The position numbers and the translations under genes are program-made. DNA of 64,000 nucleotides from Ambrosia x helenae (Eukaryota > Streptophyta > Magnoliopsida > Asterales > Asteraceae). The notes beneath the pieces were generated by a model. It made no database searches, was not told where the DNA came from, and saw only the letters and a list, made by a program, of their open reading frames with translations. This document shows positions 1 to 11,118 of the stretch, one piece after another. The stretch covers positions 127,563,546-127,627,545 of the forward strand of contig CM061229.1 of NCBI GenBank assembly GCA_030844895.1, given 5' to 3'. How positions within the stretch are numbered: the first letter of the stretch is position 1; each line of letters begins with the position of its first letter.

Positions 1-500
1 GTGGCATTTAGCTAAGGTTTTGGTCAAATTCTGTGTTCGTACCAAACCCGTCGTTCCGAAATGAATTCTAGAGCCGGTGAGTAACAACCATCCACGATGT
101 GTTTTCCATTTCGGTTTTGTAGTTTGTAGTTTGAAGGCTTGATGTAAATGATTTCTATAAAGTTTAAAAATGTTTTTTATAAAAAGGCCCAAAACTAGCT
201 GTTGTCAACGGTCAACAACAGCCAACGGTCGAATTTGTACCGCTAGCCCACGCGAGTATGGTAGCGTGGGCTCGCTCGCGGCAACAGTCAAGCATGTATG
301 TTGCTAATATTATTGATATTAGCAAAATTAGTATTTCAAAAGAAAAAAAAAAGATACTATCAGATTTGAAACTTGAACAAATGTTTATATTACATTTACA
401 CTTGGAACTCCTCTTTTAATTGTTAATAAGCACATGCATATATTTACATCAAAAAGGTGCGAACAAAATAATAAAATGCTTCTAACCGATCGGTTTCTAG
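1..500. other. Intergenic, no gene seen
   Basis: AT-rich sequence downstream of the first SAUR gene. A short GC-rich patch near 235-290 contains an imperfect inverted repeat (cccacgcgagta / gtagcgtgggct). No ORF or RNA gene is supported. Confidence 0.5.
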
Positions 501-800
501 TTACCACACTCCTTCTAACTGTATATTCTTAATGATTTTAATGAAAGTTTCTTCTTTGCATGGGAACGTGAGACCTCCCATTGGATGAGTATACTCAAAC
601 TCCTCTTCTGCCATGTTCAACAAGGTTTGAAACGAAGGATGTTCAAGATATGATAATGGGATTGTAAATCTCTTCATGTTGTTTTCACCCACATATACGG
701 AGAAATGACCTTTGGGTACATCATTAACATCCAAAGATGATAGGTATCTCCCTTTAGCCAACTTTGTGTACATCATTTTAGGAAATCTGTGTAAGCCCAT
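501..800 (-). CDS. SAUR (small auxin-up RNA) family protein, copy 1
   Basis: Intact, intronless 99-residue ORF starting with ATG at 798-800, a usual length for SAUR proteins. The SAUR domain is visible from about residue 28: VPKGHFSVYVGE, then KRFTIPLSYLEHPSFQTLL, then the EEEFEY and GGLTFPC blocks. SAUR proteins are plant-specific, auxin-responsive regulators of cell expansion, many acting on PP2C.D phosphatases and plasma-membrane H+-ATPases; whether this member does so is inference. A paralogue on the same strand at 5263-5556 shares most residues and also similar upstream DNA (compare 1030-1110 with 5810-5890), which indicates tandem duplication of gene plus promoter. No frame damage is seen. 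Confidence 0.93.
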   Translation of the reverse strand: MGLHRFPKMMYTKLAKGRYLSSLDVNDVPKGHFSVYVGENNMKRFTIPLSYLEHPSFQTLLNMAEEEFEYTHPMGGLTFPCKEETFIKIIKNIQLEGVW

Positions 801-1373
801 AATCGATGAAAGTTAATCGTAAAATCAATAATATTTCTTAGGGAAGGCTTTGAAAGAACCTCAAAGAGTTTGATATTGTTGAGGGTTCATTCTAACCCAA
901 CGTTGGAATAAATAGTTCTCTAATTAATAGAAAAATCCACAAGGTGAAAATTTCAAGGAAATTCAAGTACATCAAGTCGTCAAGTTCTATAAAAGATCCT
1001 ACTCAACTTCGTACAAGCATCTAGATTGACACATGATACAAGAAATCAAGAATATTACACCTTCGGCCCTCTTAATGACAAAATCAATGGGTTCTTCAGA
1101 TTCTTTCAAACGGAACGGACGATGAAGATGAATACTTGCAATATCATATATATTAACGTTGGATATTCCTGATGATCCACTGGGATTTTAAAAATATATA
1201 TGACGATACTACACTAATATTCTAGCAATATTTTAACACAAAATTAGTTGTATTCTTCATGTAAACAAGATCTATTTTAAAATAGAAAGGTCAAATGCTA
1301 TCAAATAATAAAAGAAATTATATAACAAAAGGACATTACGTAAATGGGTAGGGATCCTTAGAGAATAGTTAGG
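801..1373. other. Upstream region of SAUR copy 1
   Basis: AT-rich upstream region of the minus-strand SAUR gene. Patches such as aaatttcaaggaaattcaagtac and the stretch near 1030-1110 (tcaagaat.ttacacctt, ctttcaaacgga) recur upstream of SAUR copy 2, so promoter DNA was duplicated with the gene. No separate gene is seen. Confidence 0.5.
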
Positions 1374-2235
1374 AAATTGAGAACTGAGATAACCATTCTA
1401 GACCATACATTCATTTAAGGGTTTTTTTTTTTGGCTAAATCGCAGCTTTCTTGTAAGAGTAATTTTTTTTTATTTATGCATATATGTATATTATCATTTT
1501 TAGTTATACATATATGTATGTTGTCAAACATATATGTATGATACTCATTTTTTAAATTCTAACATGTATAGACACTGTTTAGGGTAAATTTTATGGCTCG
1601 AGATCCTGCATTATGGTAATATTAGGGATCTTGAACATCCGGTATATTAGGGATCTTGACCAGTTCGGTATCTTGAATATTTGCTACTTCCCTATTCGAT
1701 TGTTCTAATGCCTCTAGCTTCTTACAGGTACGAATAATATGGAGACTCAGTCTTCCCACTAAACTCGGAAGGGAAGTTACGAAGACGTGTAAAGATTGCA
1801 TAACGGCTAATTGGACTTGAAGACGTATTCAGCTGAGGATCCCGGAAATACCGCTTAGTTAGCTAACATTAATAATTTTCTTGTATAAATATTATGAGTT
1901 TGATATAGGAAACACACAACACTCACACTGCGAATCATTGTAACACATAGTTGTCGAACATCGTTGCTGATCATACTTGTAATTCTTTTTTATTAATTGA
2001 TCGGAGCTCGATCATTATCGACCCAGGGCTTTTCCTCGTAACAAAATCTTGTGTTCTGTTTCTTTCTTATTCATTTCATTCATTTCGCATTTTACTACAA
2101 CTCTTGCTTAATTTCATTCTTTACATAAGTTTATCTTTTAGGATCCTGACTCTTATTCAGGGATCCCCAGTTTACAATTCTTGTTTTTCTTAAAAGCACA
2201 CTGCTTCACTTAACTTATTTGTTCACTAAATTACT

Positions 2236-2293
<58 letters not shown>

Positions 2294-2567
2294 AAAATAG
2301 ACACGTATGTACATTAAAATCATGTTCTTACCCCCAATCTTCCTTTCTATACAAGTATGTGAAATCATTTCTACACATTTGCACATATATGTACATTACG
2401 AAACATGTATGTACATTTATGTACAATACTAGTTTTGTAGTTTTAGACGCGTATATACATATATGTATAAAAAATTGCAGGAAAATGGGCGAATTAGCAA
2501 AACAAAATATTTTTTTTTGCCTTAGATAAATTGTGTAGTCTAGAATGGTTCATTTAGTTCTCAATTA
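1374..2567. mobile_element. Inverted-repeat-bounded element with LTR-like interior
   Basis: The left end (from 1374: aattgagaac, then accattctaga, a T-run, then ggctaaatcgc near 1433) is mirrored at the right end (gcgaattagc near 2491, an A/T-run, then tctagaatggtt and gttctcaatta ending at 2567). This gives imperfect terminal inverted repeats of roughly 80 bp. Palindromic tacatatatgta tracts sit just inside both ends (about 1500-1540 and 2450-2470). The interior near 1590-1950 has a TATA-like tataaatatta near 1884 and resembles a retrotransposon LTR, but no coding is recognised. No clean target duplication was found. The superfamily is uncertain. Confidence 0.4.
2239..2289. repeat. (AT)n microsatellite
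   Basis: About 25 uninterrupted AT units, directly visible. Confidence 0.95.
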
Positions 2568-3417
2568 GGCCAAAGGTTCACAAATAATCCAAATGGTTAC
2601 GTAATAATAAAATGAATTCAAGGATGCCTCTTCTATTCACCAGCAAAACAATATATAGTTAATCTCCTATATTCGGAGATGATAAATTATAATCAATACT
2701 ATACAAAAATACTTTTCAATCTATTCCATAAATTACGCCGTCTATTACTGATTAAGGCGGGTTTAACTATATGCAATACAAGAATGGTACATAAGACAAT
2801 GTTTATTTCTCTTTCGAATGAATGTATCAATGAAGATATAATAAATTATTAGATGGATCTTCAGTTATTTCACCCAAGACAAATTAACTTAGCCTTGGTA
2901 TCTACAACATCCACAAGAATGTGTACTTAATGGCAACCTAGTCGAAGAAACTAGATCCCCACACCAAGCAACTTCAATCCTGTGACATAAGGTAGTGTAC
3001 TTTATACACCGTTTTAACTTGGACTAATTACTTGCAATTCGGGATGCTATGATGACAATCGTTAAATCATGCAAAAATCTAAATAACCTTAGATAAAGTA
3101 AGTAGGGGATCAGATCCACGGGTAACATGTTGTTGTAGAACACGTCCTGCAAACAATTTGTTTCATGACTAAATTACGGTAGAATTAAAAAGCAAGAAAG
3201 AAGAGGGAAATACGAGAACTAAATATCAAATTTCCAAATGGAGAAACAAACAATCACTTTAAGTTTCGGGTATGGTTACAAAATTGCAAACTTAGTTTAT
3301 GATACAATGATTAATTGGCTACATAAAAATAGCATCTACCTATTAAATTAATGAAATTGCAAACTCAGTTTATGATAATAATGATTAATATATAGACAAT
3401 GCAAAACAATGTTAGAG
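2568..3417. other. Intergenic, no gene seen
   Basis: AT-rich with stops in all frames. A diverged direct repeat of about 75 bp is visible (gcaaacttagtttatgata near 3285 and gcaaactcagtttatgata near 3358). No coding or RNA feature is supported. Confidence 0.5.
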
Positions 3418-3697
3418 GCTGTTTGGAAATCTTTGCGCTAGTGAATGCTGAACTATAAAAAGGTCTGAATGAGTAACAGACTTTGAACCAATAAGATGTT
3501 GGACTTGCCTCGGTCTAACTAGTTGGTGATGGAGGTGGTGGGTTGAATAGGTGGTGCGTGAGTGGCCGGCTAAGGGTTTTGAACACCGGTGAATGGATAA
3601 CGGGGTAAATTTTCATTCATCATCATTTTGAAAGTTAATGGATAAGAGGCTTACTGACTGATTCAGAGGTTTCCATTAAGAGGCTACCAAACAACCT
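3418..3697. mobile_element. MITE remnant (gcTGTTTGG termini)
   Basis: The left end (ggctgtttgg, 3418) and right end (accaaacaacc, ending at 3697) are inverted relative to each other. The interior holds inverted 'gaatgctgaac / attcagagg' type words like those of the MITE in the invertase intron at 44396-44628, so both probably belong to one family. The target duplication is not clean here. Confidence 0.45.
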
Positions 3698-3758
3698 TTT
3701 TTATGATAATAAACAATCATTTTCAGTTTCAGGGTTAGTGGGGACACATTATTCTTTT

Positions 3759-3903
3759 CATAGGGATCGGAAATTTTGGTAGTCGGTTATTTATCATTAA
3801 ATATTTTATTTAACCTGTCAGATCATATTTTTTCATAGGGTCGGAAATTTTTTAGGTCGGTTGTTTATCGTTAAGTATTAAATTTAACCGGTCAGATCAG
3901 TTC
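3759..3903. repeat. Tandem duplication, about 75-bp unit
   Basis: The word cataggg.tcggaaatttt occurs at 3759 and 3834, and each copy continues into ggtcggtt-type and cagatca words. The two copies are adjacent and diverged. Function unknown. Confidence 0.7.
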
Positions 3904-3939
3904 AGTTCATATTAGAAAAAAAAAATCTATATTGGTGGC

Positions 3940-4729
3940 TAGACGTGAGCAAAAAAACCGATTTGGGGACCGGAACCGCACGAACCGAACCGAACCGGTT
4001 CGTTCTCAAACCGGTTCCTACACGAACCGGTGCGGTTTCATATACGAATCGTAGGTTCGAGCATCGATTCCCCATTTTTCCACGAGAAACCGAACCGAAC
4101 CGGTTCCTACACGAACCGGTTCGTGAATCGAACCCAAAACCGGTTTGAAACCGGTTCGAGCCGTTTGAACGTTTTGAACTTTAGAAACTAGCCGTTAGGC
4201 TCGTTTTTGATGTTTTTGACTGTTAACTTTGCTTCTAAATCACCATTTGCCATCCCAACTTAGTATAAATAGGTTTTTAGATGATTTGGGTTGATCACAA
4301 CACTCAAAAACGTAAAAAACGAACCCGAAAAACCAAAAAACGCAACCGTATTTTCCCGTTTTTTCCGCTTTGATTCTTTGTTACATCTTCCATGGCTTCA
4401 TCAAACCTATACCAAACCGGTTCCTCAAACCAACCCACCATTGTTAGTTGAAAACCCAAAAAAATAATAAAAGTCGAATTTTTATGTTTAAATTTTTTCT
4501 TATCGCCCTATTTTTTTTTAATTGCGCGCGAAAGAACCGATTAAGAACCGAAACCGAAACAAAGCGAAACCGAAACCGGCCTCCGAAACCGGTCTTACGA
4601 ATCGACAAAACCGGTCCAAAACCGAACTGGTTCGGAACCGAAACTGGTTCGGCCAGAAACCGGTACTGTAGCGAACCGGTTTGAAACCGAAACCGGTTCG
4701 GCAAAAAAAACCCGATTTGCTCACGTCTA
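3940..4729. mobile_element. Non-autonomous hAT-type element (790 bp)
   Basis: The ends are exact inverted repeats of 14 bp, tagacgtgagcaaa at 3940 and its complement ending at 4729. The flanks carry the 8-bp direct repeat ttggtggc (3932-3939 and 4730-4737). A 12-bp repeat (tattggtggcta) overlaps this, so the exact boundary is ambiguous, but 8 bp with a TA-starting TIR fits hAT elements. The interior is packed with accgaaccggttcg-type self-complementary words. A TATA-like tataaata near 4265 precedes a 19-codon ORF from 4392 starting MASSN, possibly the leftover promoter and start of a deleted transposase (inference). Confidence 0.75.
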
Positions 4730-5262
4730 TTGGTGGCTATGTTAAAATGTTATATCCGTGATGGGCTCAAATTAATTGTACACAGTTCACTTATGAGCAA
4801 AGTAAACGTATTGGGCTAAATTAAATGTGGACTTAATTGTATCATGGGCTGGGTCATCGATTGAAGAAAATTAAATGTGGACTTAATCTTTGTACACTTT
4901 ATGTTCATAAATTTATTGACGTGTAGTCGTGTACTAGATATGAATTTGCTTTTATTATTTTTACTAGCGAATGATTATACATTCATGTGATTGAAATAAG
5001 GATGTGAATGTTCAAAACATGTTAACTTAGATCGCTTCATGTATACCAACTCTATCGATTTGTTACAGATTAGATGTTGCCGATGTTGCCTTGGAGATTC
5101 CCCAGTCTTTTGTGTTTAAAATTTGCCTTTAAAAAAAAAATATGATTGTAGCCGTCAATTGCTCTTCCAATTACCGTGGTCATCTTTGCCGCATCCATAT
5201 CCCTCTCCTTGTCTACATCCATATTCGTCTTTAATTGTCGTAGGTTAGTTATGGGAACAATG
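4730..5262. other. Intergenic, downstream of SAUR copy 2
   Basis: No gene is recognised. The word aattaaatgtggacttaat is repeated (4823 and 4869). Short ORFs here look random. Confidence 0.5.
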
Positions 5263-5556
5263 TTAATTTCTCCCAGCAATAGCGTCGATTAGTTCAATGA
5301 AAGTCTCTTCTTTGCATGGAAACGTTAGACCTCCCATTGGATGAGTGTACCCAAACTCTTCTTTTGCCATATTCAACAAGGTTTGAAACAAAGGATGTTT
5401 AAGATATGATAATGGGACTATAAATCTCTTCATGTTGTTTTCACCAACATATACTGAGAAATGACCTTTGGGTATATCTATGGCCGACGAAGATGATAAG
5501 TATTTCCCTCTAGCCAGCTTTGTGTACATGATTTTAGGAAATTTATGTAAGCCCAT
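5263..5556 (-). CDS. SAUR family protein, copy 2
   Basis: Intact, intronless 97-residue ORF with ATG at 5554-5556. It shows the same SAUR block order as the gene at 501-800: IPKGHFSVYVGE, KRFIVPLSYLKHPLFQTLL, then EEFGYTHPMGGLTFPC. Substitutions against copy 1 are spread along the protein, and the C-terminal tails differ (AIAGRN against IQLEGVW), so the duplication is not brand new and both frames have stayed open. The usual SAUR role, auxin-responsive growth control, is known for the family and not shown here. Other family members may lie outside the window, since SAUR genes usually sit in clusters. Confidence 0.93.
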   Translation of the reverse strand: MGLHKFPKIMYTKLARGKYLSSSSAIDIPKGHFSVYVGENNMKRFIVPLSYLKHPLFQTLLNMAKEEFGYTHPMGGLTFPCKEETFIELIDAIAGRN

Positions 5557-6562
5557 AATCGACGAATATTAACCACAATATCGGTGCTGTGTGAGGGCAG
5601 GAGCTAAGAGCTTGAAGGGAACCTCAAGAGAAGTTGAGGGTTCATTTAATCCCATCATTGGTATAAATAGTTCTTCAATTAACAAACAATTCCAAAAGAT
5701 GGAAATTTCAAGGAAGTTCAAGTACATCAAGTCGTCAATATCTATAAAAATGTCCAACTCCATACCGTACAAGAGCGATCTGTATGTATGACCATATAAT
5801 CCAAGTGATATAATTCAAGTGATCAAGAATCTTACACCTTTTGTCCTTTAAAAGACAAGATCTATTGGTTTGTGGTTGCTTTCAAACGGAGTAGACAATG
5901 ATTTTAATTCAGACAATCTCTGCCTAGTTTAGCAACTTAGATGTCACCAACCAATTTGTTTCCTATATAAATCAAGGTAGCTCTCTCTTGGGTCAACCAA
6001 ATAAATTTTCAAATCTTTGATTTTCCTTGTTATTATTGGTGGGGTGGTACTATGTTAATTATTTGAGACTTTTATAACCATAGGGAAGCTTACGTAGGGT
6101 GGGGGTGTCCCGGCTCCCACCGAATTTTAGCTCAGCAGTGTAAATTTTCTCGTTTTGGTTCAAAAATTTTGCATATATTGAGGCTGACCCCCACTCATTT
6201 GAAAAAAAAAGGGTCTTTTGACTTTCGGTCCCTACCATCTGAATTCAAACTTCACTACTGTGTATAGCTAAACATTTTTTTTAACTTGATATTTGATACT
6301 TGTATAATTGAGCATTGTTTTTAACTTGTTATTTGTGACTTTCATAAAAATATACAAAATCTTCAAAGTTGAAAAAAGATACAAACTTACCAAGCCTAGT
6401 CAAGTAAGACTATGAGTTGAGCCAACTCAACTCGTTTTGTTATTAGCTTGAGCCTGATTAAAATTCAGCACGGCTCAAGCCTCAACTCAGTCATTAAATG
6501 ACCATAGTCCAAGTCTCATCATTTTAAAGCTCGTTCCTCCAAATAATATCTGAAGAGGAAAA
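5557..6562. other. Upstream region of SAUR copy 2 and intergenic
   Basis: 5557-5900 holds DNA similar to the copy 1 promoter. 6080-6240 contains a GC-richer patch (ggtgtcccggctcccacc, later tgacccccactca) of the kind seen in degraded transposons; no boundaries are found. No gene is supported. Confidence 0.45.
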
Positions 6563-7380
6563 AAGTTACCTCTAGGTGGTTCGGAGAACCAGATCTGAGA
6601 GTTGGATCTTAAAGATGACTAAAGCGTGTTGGATCTACTGTAAACCTGCAAAACTAGACACCGTTAGGCTCGCCACAGGGGAGAGGAGATGTCTCTCTGT
6701 GACCACCATCCGGCGTGAGAATAAGAGGGTGTTTGGGATTGAGTTTCAAAACAACTTATTGACTTATTGGCTTTTTCAAAAAGCGAATAAGTCAATAAGC
6801 TGTTTGTGTAACCCAAAAGCACTTTCTGTTTTGACTTTTGGCTTTTGGCTTTTAAGGGTGGAAAAGCTGTTTTTGAAAAGTTAGAAATCCTGGCTTTTGG
6901 CTTTTGACTTTTGGAAAAAAAATTACAAATCTAACACCCATACAACTAATATTCACAATAACTTAAGCGAAAAACTTAAAAAAAAAAAAAGACAATCTAT
7001 TGACTTTTTGACGTTTCTCACCCAAAAAGCTAATCCAAACACTTTTTCTAAAATCCTTTTTAAAAAGTCATAAGCCAATAAACACTTTTGACCAAAAGCA
7101 CTTTTGCATCTCCAAACTCAATCCCAAACACCCTCTAAGTATGGTTTTAAGAACTAAAAAGTATGAGAGAGAGAAAGTTGGTTCGAAGTAGTTGAGTTAC
7201 CAAATGAGGAAATTTGACGAGTATTTATACTTTTTGTGATGGGCTTCGATGGTTTAAGGCCTATGGGCCTTTTCACCGAAGCATCACTCATTTGTATCTT
7301 ATGCTCGGTTCGGCCCTTATCGTGACGGTCCGGCCTAAGATCATATATTCTCTTCAATATCGATAATTATTTTCCATTTC
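6563..7380. mobile_element. LTR relic, split by a MITE
   Basis: 6640-6724 contains agacaccgttag and ccggcgtgagaataag in the same order as the LTRs of the Tat element at 21776-22482. After the MITE the match resumes with taagta and purine-rich gagagagaaag, then a TATA-like tatttatac near 7222. This suggests a degraded LTR of a related Ty3/gypsy family. The boundaries are not determined. Confidence 0.4.
6725..7135. mobile_element. Tourist-like (PIF/Harbinger) MITE, 411 bp
   Basis: The termini are inverted repeats: gagggtgtttgggattgag at 6725 and its complement ending at 7135. The flanking trinucleotide TAA is present on both sides (6722-6724 and 7136-7138), the typical Harbinger/Tourist target. 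The interior is a chain of inverted agcttttgg / ccaaaagc words. Non-coding. Confidence 0.85.
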
Positions 7381-7578
7381 TTATTGAGAAAATGTCTATG
7401 ACGAGGGATGGAAAAACAAAACACACAAAGTGTGTACATGCCTTTCACACACACAAAAAAAAAAAAAAAAGAGCTATATTATTTAAGATATATTTTTCGA
7501 CCTACAAACTAACTCGATATATTTCGGGGTTGTAAGCCTCACACGCACCACAAAAGTATAAAATAATAGAATTAATTA

Positions 7579-7610
<32 letters not shown>
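7381..7610. repeat. Intergenic with (TATC)n microsatellite
   Basis: An A-run sits near 7455. A tatc tetranucleotide tract from about 7581 to 7615 leads directly into the probable Helitron. Confidence 0.7.
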
Positions 7611-7615
<5 letters not shown>

Positions 7616-8293
7616 ACATATAATAAACCAAAGTTATTTTAATGACATGACATTCAAAGAGGTATTCTCTTCTTTGAGTGTGTCATGTGTCATCCATGTG
7701 ACATTGAGATATTTTAGGAAAAAAATAATTTAAAAACAAAATTAAATTTTTCACCCTCATGTTTCCTCCCATAATTTTTAAACGTTAATATCTTTAATAT
7801 ACGAGATTTTTTAAAGAAAAAAATTACACCAAATTAACGAGCGTTTTATTATCTTTCCAACGAGTACCATAGTGCTATATAAAAAACGGAGAAAATTTTT
7901 GTGGGGTTTTGTTCATACAGGAAAAAAAACACAAAGTGTTCAGGTAAATCATTAATCATGTATAGTCACTAATTATGTTCAAATCAGTAAATATGATTTT
8001 TTTTTCAAACAGAGACGAATAGGTTAATAGAGTTATACGTTGTTTTAAGTTAGGTATCAATATTAGTATCTTAGAGTTGTACATTTGTTTAGTATTTAGG
8101 ATAAGTGTTAATATTAGAGTTACATTAAAGTTCTACATTCTTTTAGGTTATGTGTTAGCATTGGAGTTGTACATTGTTAATTTATTTTAGGTTAGATATT
8201 AATATTAGAGTTATACATCGATCTATTTCATATGTAAAATTAATGTTTCATATTAAATTTCTCAACCCAGGACGCTCTCGGGGTATAATCTAG
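7611..8293 (+). mobile_element. Probable non-autonomous Helitron
   Basis: The 5' end TCTATACATATAATAAACC resembles the usual plant Helitron start (TC followed by an AT-rich TATAATAAA word). The 3' end is ...CTAG immediately followed by T (8290-8294), with a short degenerate hairpin (ccc ... ggg, about 8266-8283) just upstream, as expected of Helitrons, which insert between A and T without target duplication. The exact 5' position is obscured by the TATC microsatellite. No protein is encoded. Confidence 0.55.
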
Positions 8294-8410
8294 TGATGGA
8301 ATACACTTGAAATTAAATTGCTAAGGTAACAAACGGCTTAATGGAATTGACACTTCAATTTATTTATTATTATAATTTTTAATTAACTTTCCATTAACAA
8401 AAAGGGTAAA

Positions 8411-9264
8411 TTACATAAGGATGTTAGGTAGGCGGGCAACAAGCTGTGCTGCCACCCCTTTTTAAATAGAAAATCTCAATCTGCTAAAAACAAAACCCCG
8501 CCATTGGGGGTGGAAAAGTTACTGTGCAATACTCGCTGAGCCCAAGCCAAAAACCGCACCGCCTCCGGTGCCAATGAACCGAACGTGTCGAAGGCCAAGG
8601 GAACGAAAACATGCTGATTATCCTCACATGCTTTAGCATGCTTTTCCACTTTCTTGGATTCAGCTCTCATGACCGCTTGCCCGGCCACAAACCCACTATC
8701 CCGAAGCTCAGCAAGGGGGGACACCCCGGTAAGATCAACACACGCATGTTTCCCACCTTCCCAACCAAAAACTAAGATGTCCGCTGGGCGCAAGGTGGAC
8801 CTCCCCTCCGCGGGGTCTGTGAGAAAATTAATTGGCACCTCTTTTCTTGCGGAGATCCCCGCTCTGCTAAGGATGTCCGCCAAAGCATCCTGGACAAAAT
8901 CATGCCGATATTTAAACCCTGGTAATTCCTTACAATGTAACGCATGTTCCCCATACTTATCAAGGCATGCTTTGCGGCAGACCAGGCATTTTTCATCATC
9001 GGGGAAAATGGGTATCATCAGCCGATATTTAAGGATTGCCATGTACTCTACTGCCGACATCCGTTGCCCCAAGCCTTCGATAGGTAACATAGTAAGGAAA
9101 ACCTGGACGTGAGGCTTTTGTAGGCATTCCAAGACAGCCTTCTGACGGACGGACAAACGGAAATCCTCCTTCAAACTTTGTACGATTCGGTCATAAAGAG
9201 CATTCGTCAGAGTTTTCTGTGCTTTTTAGGGGCGGTATCCTTATTAAAAAAACCGCCAATCAAA
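8411..9264 (-). pseudogene. Decayed retroelement C-terminus with zinc/RHD nuclease-like region
   Basis: An open minus-strand frame runs from 9264 to 8476 but has no ATG at its start, so it is the C-terminal part of a longer protein. Visible blocks: CLVCRKACLDKYGEHALHC (a possible CxxC...HxxxxC zinc-binding motif), then KYRHDFVQDALADIL, then RPADILVFGW and HACVDLTGVSP. A zinc motif followed by RHD and a PD...D pattern is the order seen in restriction-like endonuclease (REL) domains of some non-LTR retrotransposons; the match to that fold is inference. After the stop at 8476 a shifted frame still reads AAQLVARLPN before a stop at 8411-8413, so the true C-terminus has been lost through a stop and a frameshift. 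No reverse transcriptase part is present upstream. Confidence 0.6.
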
Positions 9265-10089
9265 TTACAATTTAAAGCATTAACATCTCACTCTCTATTT
9301 TTTTTTTCACAAACTTTAATTAAAAATCACTATTCCATAAATTTATCTCTCATTTTTTAAAACCATCCCACATCACATCCTTAACTAAAAAGGATTTACT
9401 TTAATTTCCCTTAAATATAAGAATTCATTTCAATTTTCTTTAAAAATATATGGATAAAGTATAACAAGGAACATGATTAAGTGGTTCTTTTGGGTAGTTT
9501 TTTTTAATTTAATTTTAACGTTGAAATGAGTATCAAAAATAAGATGTGAATGCTCTTAGTTATGGATGCAATATAAGAAAACTAGGGATCGCCTTTGAGT
9601 TTGTAAAGGTGACCTCGGAGTTACCCAAGATAGACTTACAAAATTGACTCACTCATAACAAGTGATGTTATCCTTCTTCGCTTTCTCTCTACTATACATA
9701 CACAAATATAAATTATGATTTATTATTTGTTACAATTGTTGCGTCCTCTCAAGAGTTTTCTCTTCTTGTTACAGTTTACATTATGTCTCGATGAAAGGAG
9801 AAAAGAGATTACACCACCACCAATATGGGCTGAATCAAACGACTCAATCCCTTGCGTTGCCGAGTCCTTGTTACTTGTCGCGTGGAGTTTTGAAGGAACA
9901 TAGTCATTTGATAGAAGATTTTGTCAAACTTGGATAAATGGTTCTAGATTGATAATTGGATGGGGATAAAGGGACCTTGGTTCTAAAGGCTATGATGCAT
10001 ACATTCCCCCACATCTAAGAACTTAAGCAATACCTCTCCTCTAGATAATTATATGATACGAAGTGAAAGATTGGTAAAATAAGAGAATT
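9265..10089. other. Intergenic, no gene seen
   Basis: AT-rich. The short ORF near 9715-9903 has no recognisable motif and is probably random. Confidence 0.5.
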
Positions 10090-10345
10090 TGGGAAGGAAG
10101 AGATGTATCCACATTCAATCATAACTTCATGACTCGTTAAATGTCGTCACTTAAAATGTTGTTATTATACCCCTTTCTACTAGCAACAATTGAAACTTGA
10201 GTCCTTTGGGAGGGAAGAGATGAATCAACATTCAATCATAATCTTCATGACTCGTTACATGGATTTAATATCATTAACCAAGATTGACCGACTCTTAGTG
10301 TTGTTATTATACCCCTGTCTACTATAAACAATTGACAATTGATTC
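10090..10345. repeat. Tandem duplication, about 115-135 bp
   Basis: ggaaggaagagatg...cacattcaatcataact near 10090 is repeated as ggagggaagagatg...acattcaatcataatc near 10209. Both copies contain cttcatgactcgtta and gttgttattatacccct. Copies are diverged and one has extra internal sequence. Confidence 0.7.
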
Positions 10346-10376
10346 CTTTCCTCTTACAAAAATTGATAATTGTGCA

Positions 10377-11118
10377 TGTTGGTCCCAGAAGTATCAGCCT
10401 CACTTTGAATCAAATGGCAATGAGATTTCAACAACATATAATCAATGTGCGGAATGAGAAATCAAACTTTCAAAAACAATAGAGCACACAAGTTTTTAAG
10501 AAGTTTTGAGTTTTATATATAGTGGCAACCTTTTAACAAAGATCACCTTTGGACCTTACAAAAGAATGACTCAAAAGAATTCTTATGCATGTTGTGAATG
10601 TGGTGTGAAGTATGTGTAGAAGATATTTCTAAGAAGAGCAGATGTTTGCTATGTATAACACACACTTTCACATTCACGCTTGGCAATCCTTTCCTTCGTA
10701 TGATGTCTTTTATTTATAGAGAAGTATTGCACTCAAGTTGAAAAGGGAAAGAAAGTCTTTGCATGAATGATTGGGATCAAGGTGCATGCATTTAACTTTC
10801 CCACTTGTCAATATTCCAGATTTTTTCCAGAAATCTGAAGTCTAAATATGGGATTGGTCAATAAGTCAATATCAGAGTTTTGTCCCAGAAATTTGGTTCC
10901 TTTGTCAGAGATTTCATTCTTCTTTCCCATATTTCATCAGATATGAGTTGTGTCTGTCTTTCATTGTCTTTGTCTTCAAAGAGATCTTGTTCTTGAATCT
11001 TTCTTGATCTTTATCTCTTCATTTGGAACCTTTTCTGTATGTTCTTCACTTTGTTCATTCTTGGTTCCTAGTTTTAGTTTTCTTCAACACTTCATGTTTT
11101 CTCATTTTGGTTCTAACA
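10377..11118 (-). mobile_element. Solo LTR, Ty1/copia-like (742 bp)
   Basis: Starts tgttggtcccag and ends ggttctaaca (TG...CA on either strand). The 5-bp flanks gtgca and gtgcc differ at one base, which fits an aged target duplication. Read on the minus strand it begins TGTTAGAACC and has TATA-like ctataaataaaag (near 10710-10725). No primer binding site or coding region adjoins it, so it is a solo LTR left by LTR-LTR recombination. Confidence 0.65.

Noticed and set aside
1951..2193. 80-codon hydrophobic ORF
   Set aside because: No domain; it lies in the LTR-like interior of an inverted-repeat element, and composition explains it.
2239..2289. (AT)n tract as an origin or regulatory site
   Set aside because: A plain microsatellite; nothing else supports a function.
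6576..6884. 102-codon ORF
   Set aside because: It spans the border between an LTR relic and a Tourist-like MITE, so it is a chance frame.
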